DNA of 64,000 nt, taken from contig NC_087071.1 in NCBI RefSeq assembly GCF_963678635.1, forward strand, positions 8,663,842 through 8,727,841. The letters run 5' to 3'. The notes beneath the pieces were generated by a model that was not told the DNA's origin, made no database searches, and saw only the letters and a program-made list of their open reading frames with translations. Shown piece after piece: positions 11,501-20,500 of the stretch (within the stretch, counting starts at the first letter, position 1; each line of letters opens with the position of its first letter). This DNA is from Symsagittifera roscoffensis (Eukaryota > Xenacoelomorpha > Acoela > Convolutidae). The position numbers were made by a program, and so were the translations under genes.

Positions 11501-14500
11501 TAAATGACCGATCGGCGACGGAAGCGTGATCAAACAAATTGAATAAACTTTAAGCAACAGCTTCGATATAATTTTCAGGGTTTTTGTCAAATTTATTGCT
11601 TCTAATTAGCTGAAACACAACAATACAAAATAATATGGTCTTATTTTGGTTTCAACATTTGTTTGAATTTTATGGGAATTTTATGCCGTTTTTACAGACC
11701 CTGCTCCTCGAGACTCCAAAGCGACTCTTTTCAGTTTCAACCCTTCCATGAAAATGACGAAAAAAAGTAAGATGATTTCTAGACAGAGACAAAGCCGAGC
11801 TTTAGACCACCTGCGATACAAATAAAATATTGCATTATAATGTGAATAGGTATTTGAAAAAATATATATATAAAAAAGTATTCGAAAAATCTTCAATAAA
11901 CTTACAGCTGAGAAACCTTTCCATATTTTTCTCAAAATGGCTCATAAACAGCATTAACTATAACAAAGCAGCGATAACCATTTACTTAGCGGCTGCAATC
12001 AAGCCAACAAAAAGATGACAAAATTGTTGTAATACATTAATTCGAACAAAGTTTTAAACCTAGAGTACCCATCCTCCTTGGCACATCAAACACAAAAAAT
12101 AGTCTGCCTTTCAAACTATGCAATAAGAATTGACTTAAGCGATATAATACACGCGGTCTGCAGAAACTATAAAATCTAAAAAGCAATAATAATCTAAATT
12201 AAAGTTTACGAATTTACAAATAACAGAAAAAACTTTCAACTATAGTAAACTCTGTTTAAATCAGAACATAGGACTTGGGGAAAAAGCCCAATGAAAAAAA
12301 CCATACTAGATTTTATAAATTGCATTAGGAAAATTAGGACAAAAATTAGGACGAAAACCATGAATCATAAAACGTTCAATAACTTTAATTGAAATAATTT
12401 TCAATGTTTGTCAATGAATTTATTTGAAAAAACTCATAACTACCCAGTATGCGCTTCAGCAGCTTTATTTAAATTGTCGAAAAAATATGAGCGTGTCAGC
12501 GTGCACGTGACTCTCTGTGCATATTTCTTAGAGATTCGTAAGAAAGTAGTTCCGAGGAAAAAAGTCTAGTTCCTGGTAACAAGTCACTTGCTCTCGCAAG
12601 TGTAAAAGGAAAAAAAGCATTCAAAAAGAGTGGTTCAAACTTGCTGACTTGCTCCTATTGACATGTTTTTAAATAATTTATGGCATTGTCTAGACAGGTA
12701 AATGACTTAAGGTCTAAGCTCTGCATCAATATTTAAAATGATTGCTCAATCGTAGTCGATATACAACCAAATGAAATAAAAAAAGTTTTCGCATAAATTA
12801 TCACACAGTCCCAAGCCAGAGAGAAAAACTTAGCCAGAAAAAATTCGTTCTTATTTATTCAGATTTCATTTATTTAAATCTGTCATTGATAAAAAAGTAA
12901 ATCGAGTATACCTTAGAGTACCAAAAAAAGATGGAATACAACAGCATTGATGATGATCATGAAGATATTATGCAAATAAATAAACTTTCAGCGTCATTAT
13001 TCTCATAAATCTTATGTATTTTGTCATGGTATAACATGTATATGTTAGGTATTTTCCTAAAAATTTTGTTCAATTTCAGGTTTTACAATATGGATTAGCA
13101 ATAAATTTGTCACCATTTAAAATTCCTACCTGACGCATGAAATAATCGAGAAAGTTAACACCATAATTCCCTTCATTGATTTTCAATTTTTTTCGTGTCA
13201 GGTGGGAATTATAAATGGCAATAATTGACATTTAACAAGTATTTTGGCAGAAACAACAACAATAAAAATGAAAATCGTCAAAAAAACTTCAGTGCTACTT
13301 TTATAGGCTCTTTTCCAGTTTCCCACCCCCTCGTAAAATTGAAAAGTTAAACTGTTCAAAAATTGATCACATGGTTTTTTGCATGCAAGAAAGGTTGTAA
13401 AAAGTTGTTCACCTGTTCACGCCGACACGTTTTGATGCAATTCATAACAAGAAAAACTTTTTTAAATAGACGGCTCTTTGCCACTCTCCCCATCGAGATT
13501 TATATTTGATTTACAGTTGTCGATTTGTTCACCACGCCAAATTTCATTGCAATCATGACACAGAGGCGAAGTTGCACTTCGCATACACAAGCAAAAACAT
13601 GTCTACAAAATTTCTTAAGTGACGCACGCCAATTATGAGTCAACATAATTGCTAGACGCAAGCCAATTATGACACATTAGCAGTACCAGTCAATTTCAAG
13701 AAATCTACCAACTAACATGCCTCAATTTATAGAGCGGACGCATTTTAACTAGTATACGAAGAAGTTCATTAAAAACATCCGACCCTGCTCAGGTTCGAAA
13801 CCTCTTATTTTGCTGCTGGTCTCCTTCCCTACCTCTACGCTACAGAACCATGATACCTTGAAGCTGAGGTGCTATTTGTAATATAATAGTCTCTGCTGTG
13901 TTAATATCCTTAGCATTGGTTGTACTTAATAGCTGGATCAAAATGAACACTTTCAAAGTGAACACATTTTGTCGCAACAATTGCATCGCAACAATATTCG
14001 CGACTTAGGTTGGAAAAAAATTGAAGTTCATACTATTACACAAGCTATGCTTGTGTAACAACGTTAAATAAGCTTTTCAAAATTGAATTTAAAAGGTGGG
14101 GGAATCTGGTAAAGAGCCGAATAGATTTTATGAATTTCAGAAAAAATCGAAGGGAAGGGAAATGGAAAAAGAGCCCTTTTATATTATTGAGCATAGAAAC
14201 CACCGTATTTTAAACAACTTCACTTATTGTGGCTATACACTCCCGAAACTATCACTTTTTCTGTAGTGATAGAGCCCCTATGTGCAGGGCAGTTTTTGAA
14301 ATAATCTACAGTTTTGCAGCTTTGATAAACTGCTCCTTCATAGCAACAACCGTTCTAAATCTATTCTCTATATCGCTATTAGGAAACGATATCGCCTTTG
14401 GCTTAGAGGTTAGTCAATATTGATGATGATGAAAATTGTCCAAACGCACCAAACGAAAAATTTTCTTAATGACCAAATATCAATATACTGGATTTTTTCC

Positions 14501-17500
14501 TGCAAGCTAACGAAAAGAAAAACAAAAGGCCCTCCTTTTTCTCTATTGCTTAAGACAGGAAAACTTCGGGAGATATAATTTGTTCTTCTTTTGATTAAAT
14601 TCAAATTCAATGGAGAATCCATACGCCCGGAATTAGTGAGAATTAGACGGTGAAAGTCATTCAAAGGAAGCTACTCGTTTCTGAAGCGCAGTGCAAAAAG
14701 TTTTCCGGTCTAGTTGTTAAAACTACAAGTTGACTTAATTAACTATATGACCGCTGCTATTCACAAAAAAGCACTATCAATTTCTTAAATCTAAAATCAA
14801 GCGAAATTCGAAAAATGTGAAATGTGCATTGGCCATTTAATTTCCATGAGTCGCTGAAGCATCGTTTAGATGAGATCAATTATATGGGAAGGAAATTTTT
14901 TGAGCCTTCACACGATCATTAGTAATTAGGCCACTACAAAAAAAAGGTTTTAACAGTTGACCTTGAATTGATAAAATATAGAAACTAGCGCATGATTCGC
15001 ATTTACGGTGCTTGAAATAGAGCTTCTTAAAATATGGACAAAAAACATTTAGTACAACAGTAAATTTGAATTGGGCCCATCAATCAGGTTTTTCTATTTC
15101 AATAATTGAACGTTTTATAAAGTCCAAATGGTCAAATTCTGCGTTTTATCAAATTTGTGAACCTTAAGCTTAAAAAAGACACAAAAAACCCCGACAGCAT
15201 ACAACTGCACTTTTCATCTTCGATAAAAAAAAGCTCAGTTCTAACATCAACAATTAGATTTTTATTCAAAAAAACTCTTTAGTTTACTAAAAAAATTAAA
15301 ATAATTATAATTATCAAATCTCGGAACCTGAAATTGAAAAAATCAATTGTAAGAAAATTTGCAACCCCAAGGATTTCCCTGACAGCACCAAAATCCATGG
15401 TTGAAGTTTTTTTGAAACTATGTTTTTGAAGAAAGATAATGATGAATCGGCCAAATCTCGGCTTTGAAAGGTTTTGGATCAGTCATCTTTCAAAGCCAAA
15501 TTTGCAATCCCTGATTATACCCTAAATGCACCACACCATAGGGTTGAGAGCTTCAAGTGCTGGTTTTTTGAATTTTAGGTTTTTTGAAAAAATATTGTAA
15601 AATCATAAAAAAACGCCAAAACTCGAAAACCAAGAAGATTTAAGCAGTAAAATTCTGAGCTCAGAAACTACCCTGATATTACCCCACCACAGGGCTGAGA
15701 ATTTCAAGTTCTTTTTAAGCGTGTTTTAAATTTAAGTTGTTTAAAGAAAAATCATAAAAAATGCCTTATCTCGCCTTTTAAAAGGTTTCTATCAACCAAA
15801 TTTGATAACCTTATTTGCAACCTCTGAATTTACCCTGAAAGCAACCCATCATAGAGTTGAGATTTTCAAGTCCCGTTAGTTTTTTTTAACCTACGTTTGA
15901 AAAAAAATCAAAAATTAATTTAAAAAACGCATCTCGAAAACCAAAAGGATTTGAGCAGTCATATTTGGAAGGCAGAAACGCATCCTCATATTGTTCCCTG
16001 AGAGCATTCTACCATTGGGTTGAGAATTTCAAGTTCTGTTATCTTTTTTAAACTCTAAAAATATTTTGGATAAGCAAAATTTTTTGGAAAAATATTGAAA
16101 AAATCATACAACTCGAAAACCAAAAATATTTGATCGGTTGCATTTGGAGGCCAGGTGTGCAACTCTGAGTGCACCCTGATAGCCTTAACCCATACCTTTA
16201 TCTGTTTCTACTGAAATAAAGTATTAGACGCTTATGTAGGGAAAAACCTATTTTCTGTTCTTTTAAGTGAACTTAAAATTAAATTTGACTACTTTCTAAG
16301 AAGTGGAAAACAATAACAAAACAAAATATTAAAATTTTAAAAAATGAACTATTCCTAAACCATATTTACTAATCAACAAGGAAGATATTTCCACATATTT
16401 ACTTTTTTACATGAACCGTTTATGCAGTGAAGATCTTAACACGTTCTTTCAATTGAATCATTAAACTCAATTGGCGGGGCAGTGTTTGAGAAAAGAAAAT
16501 ATGTTCCAGAAAACAATCAAATCTAAAAAAGCGGACTTTTCCTAGGTCATTACAGTTTTTGACAGGCTGTTGTTTCGATTGAAACTTTAATCGCAGTGCC
16601 ACTTATTCCCAAGGGAAAATTTCGATTCAACTCTAAAACTGAAAAAAAAAAACGGCGTAAAGTTCAGAAAATTGACTTTTCACAAAGACAACAATTTTCA
16701 TAAAAAAGTTGAGGAGTCTCAGCTTCTGCACAAAAATTTTCAATCTCAGATTTGCAGAGTAGATTTTGAGAAAAACAAAATGTTTCCAAAAAAACGGTCC
16801 AAAATTGAACAAATTTGGATTTTCACTGTTCACTGGGCTAGAGCTTTTTTGCTATATAAATGAGGGTATACCAGCTTATGCAGTGAACAAACCCAAAATA
16901 TATTGTTTCAAATAAACCATTAATTTTGAGAGTGGATGGTAGTTTTTGAGGACACTTTTTTGTTAAAATTGACCCAATTTGAGAAAATTAGATCAATAAG
17001 TAAAACTTTTGTTTCGCTGGGAAATCTGATAACTATATTCCGTTTTCGAAATTAAAAGTCCATCGCCTTTTTGGTGACCTTTACACTTTTGCTGTTCAAT
17101 AGTGGAGTTTGTCCTCGATTTAAAAAGGAAATGATCTGAACTTCGAAAAAATCAAAAATCAAACCGCAAAAAAGTTAATTTGAGTCCGGAAAAAAAATTT
17201 TCCGGAAAAAAAATAATCGCGACCTATATAAGACTCTGAGTTACGTTCATCGATTCTTAGCAATAGTCTTCTTTGAGGCCACAACTTCGTTCTTTGAATT
17301 ATTAGGATTTAAAGTTAATCCAAAAGCAATCTGCTACATCACACAATGTAATCAAGATCAACTATCATAATAAAAAACAACTAACGACAAAAAAAAACAG
17401 AAAACAGATACAAAAATCCACTTACTAATGACAGGTAGAAAACTAATTATTAGTGCACATTTATTCCTATCAATTACCTCCTGTTTAAGTTTTTCCATCT

Positions 17501-20500
17501 CCGTCAGAGTTTGAATTAAGATCAACTCCTCCATCTTCTGTTGTTCCAAGTGGCGCAGAATCAGTTCATCCTCCTCTTGCAGTTGTTTCTAAATCAGATT
17601 AACTAATGATTTACACCTCAATTCTTCGTTTACTATAATAAAACAGGAAAAAAATAGTGAAACTTTTTCAAGCAATATAAATCAAAAAATACTTCAATAT
17701 CGACAAGGTATTTATAACAAAATAACCACTTCAAAAAATTTAAAGCACAACATTTCTGATTATAAAACCTTCTATTCATTGAACATTACTTACACTTGGT
17801 CGAATATAGAAACAAATACTATCAGGCTAAATGATAAGAGAAAACAATGCAGAGCAAGATTTTTCTGTTAACGTCAGCTAACTTGGTTTTGATCAAATTG
17901 TAATTTTTCAAAATAAATTGAGTCAAAAAACTTAATCGCAGACACCTTACTGAGTTTTATTAGATTTCTGGATATTTTTCACGTTGTGTGACTTTTAATC
18001 TCACAACACAGACCACTGTCAAATTTGTTCGTTTCGAATAATCATCGAAAGAGAAAAAAAATCCACTTTAAACGAAAACTTTTCTTTCATTACACACATT
18101 GAAAAAAAAAATTTCATTCCTTATTAAACACCTTGAAAAAAAAACACCTTGAAAAAAAAAACACCTTTAAACACCTTTTTTCATTACCAGCCTTGACAGA
18201 AAAGTTTTCGTTTTTTACCCACCTTGATCAAATTCTCAACATCTGAGGCCTGCACATCACTTGCACTTCTTTCCGACACTCGTTTCACATACAGAGAATC
18301 ATCCAGCAACTTCCTGTCGAAGTCATCCGGCAGACACTCGTGGTATACATACTCAGTGAACGGATTCAGAGACATCATTATTTCTGATATAAATACGGTA
18401 CGGTACATGACAATTATTAATTATTCCTACAAATCAAGAATTAAACTCTCGAAAAAAATCATTTTCCAAAATTCAGTAAGATCAAAACATCTAATTTTTT
18501 AAATTTAGATTTAAAAAAATGATCTCACACAGTGTTTTTCATATAAAGTCAGCTGGCGTTTCATAATCCGCAAAGACAGACTTTTTTCTGCGCTATGCCC
18601 AATTTTTATAACATTTTTTTGCAATAAACTGAGGGAAAAGTTGTTCTGGATAACATATTTCGTTCATTTTTAAATTGTTACAATTATTCTACCAAACGAA
18701 TTGTCATGTACCCTGTATGCTCTTCATTCTCAGCTGCAAACGATTCGTAACAAGTATGATAGATTGGTTCATTACAGTATATTATTCAAAAAATTGGACT
18801 TCAAAATGAAGACGGTTCCGTGTCTTTCATAAATTTATTCCGCAATTACACCATTCTTTATTTTAAAATTACAACAAAATAATGAATAATTGCTTTCTAA
18901 TCGTAATTTCAAGATCCAATTTTTATTCGACCTCTAAAATACAATGAAAAACTTGATTTACTACCAATAATTGTTGAGAAGCACTTTCACAATCCTCTTT
19001 CAATTCGACTCATAAGAAAATATCACAATTTTAGCATGTTATTTTGAATTCAGGGAATCTTCTTCCAGTTTCGCATTCCTAATGCTATTTCTATCATACT
19101 TTTACCTTTGATTCGATAGGGTTTTTGTCGTATTCGAAAGTTTTCAGTCTCAGGAGTTGCGCGAACGTTTTGGGTAATTCAATGATATTATTCTGCGAAA
19201 TATCCAATTTTCTTAGACTCTTCAAATTTGGTATCGTTTCAGGCAGAGTCATAAAACGGTTGTCTTTGATAGATAAAACTTGAAGACTTCTCATATTCGA
19301 TAAATCTGGTAGCCAGTCTAATTTATTACAGGATAAATCAAGCTCCATTAGGCTTTTCAAATTACACATGTTATTACAAATTGATTTCAGACCATTATTT
19401 GATAAGTCTAGCAATAGAAGTCGTGCTAGATTTTCGACGAAAAGTTTTTCGCTCAATTTGTGCAGAAAGTTGTGTGAAAAAATGAGTCCCTAATAATGAG
19501 CATTTAAATAAATGGCATTTTGAAGCTGATTGAAAGTTTTAAATTCAATTTAACTCTCGTTTCAGAAATTATTTTTATAAACTTAAATAAAAGCTTCTTT
19601 AAATTCTCAAATTTGCTTCGCCTGATTCAGAAATCATCTTTTAAAATGCACGAATTTGTGTTGAAAAATTTAAAATAAAAACAGGCTTTGACAATATCAT
19701 TTTGTTCAACAAAATATCAATTTCGGTACAAGTGTGATAGAGGGGTCCCAAGAAACTAACAGGGCCCCTAATGTAAAAATAGAGCCTCAAAATTGATCAC
19801 TATGATGCTTTGATGATTTCAATTAAAGTATCAAATAAGTATGAGCGAATAAGCAGGTTAATTACGTTAGATTAAAAAAAATTGAAACGTTCAACCGGCG
19901 CGTATTTGATTTAGTTAATTGCTGTATTCGCATGAAAATCATGTGATTTGGGACCTCTCTCTCGCAATTGGTTTTTACCGGTACCCCTCTATATCTATAA
20001 CATTTGTACCACATTTTCTTTCTAAAAGCTATTTAATCTTTAAATCAAGATTCTTTTCGATGATACACTTTGGCAGGAACACTTTTGCAGGATAACACTT
20101 AGAATACATTTTTAAAATATGCAAATTTGAAACCTATTTTTTCTGGTCGAAAAAATTTTTAATACAAAAACATGCAAGAGGTAGGCTAGCCGACAGAAAA
20201 TGAGACGAAACCCAAATCAAAATATTGAAAAAGTGTCGAAAAGCCTACCATCACTTTCATACGTTTTTCTCAAATTGCATTTTTTTCATTCAGCGGAAAA
20301 CAATGCCAATTAGGACATTGTCAGCGTCAAATTAAAATTGAAAAAACCGACATAGCGCTAGCCAAACTTACAATACTTGAGTGGACACCAGTTGGGTCGA
20401 AAGATAATGTCATTGAAACAACTAATGGGAAACAACTCGGTCGAGAAATTTTTTTTTTGGAATAAACGATGAACTATATTACACTTGCGATACCACAAAA

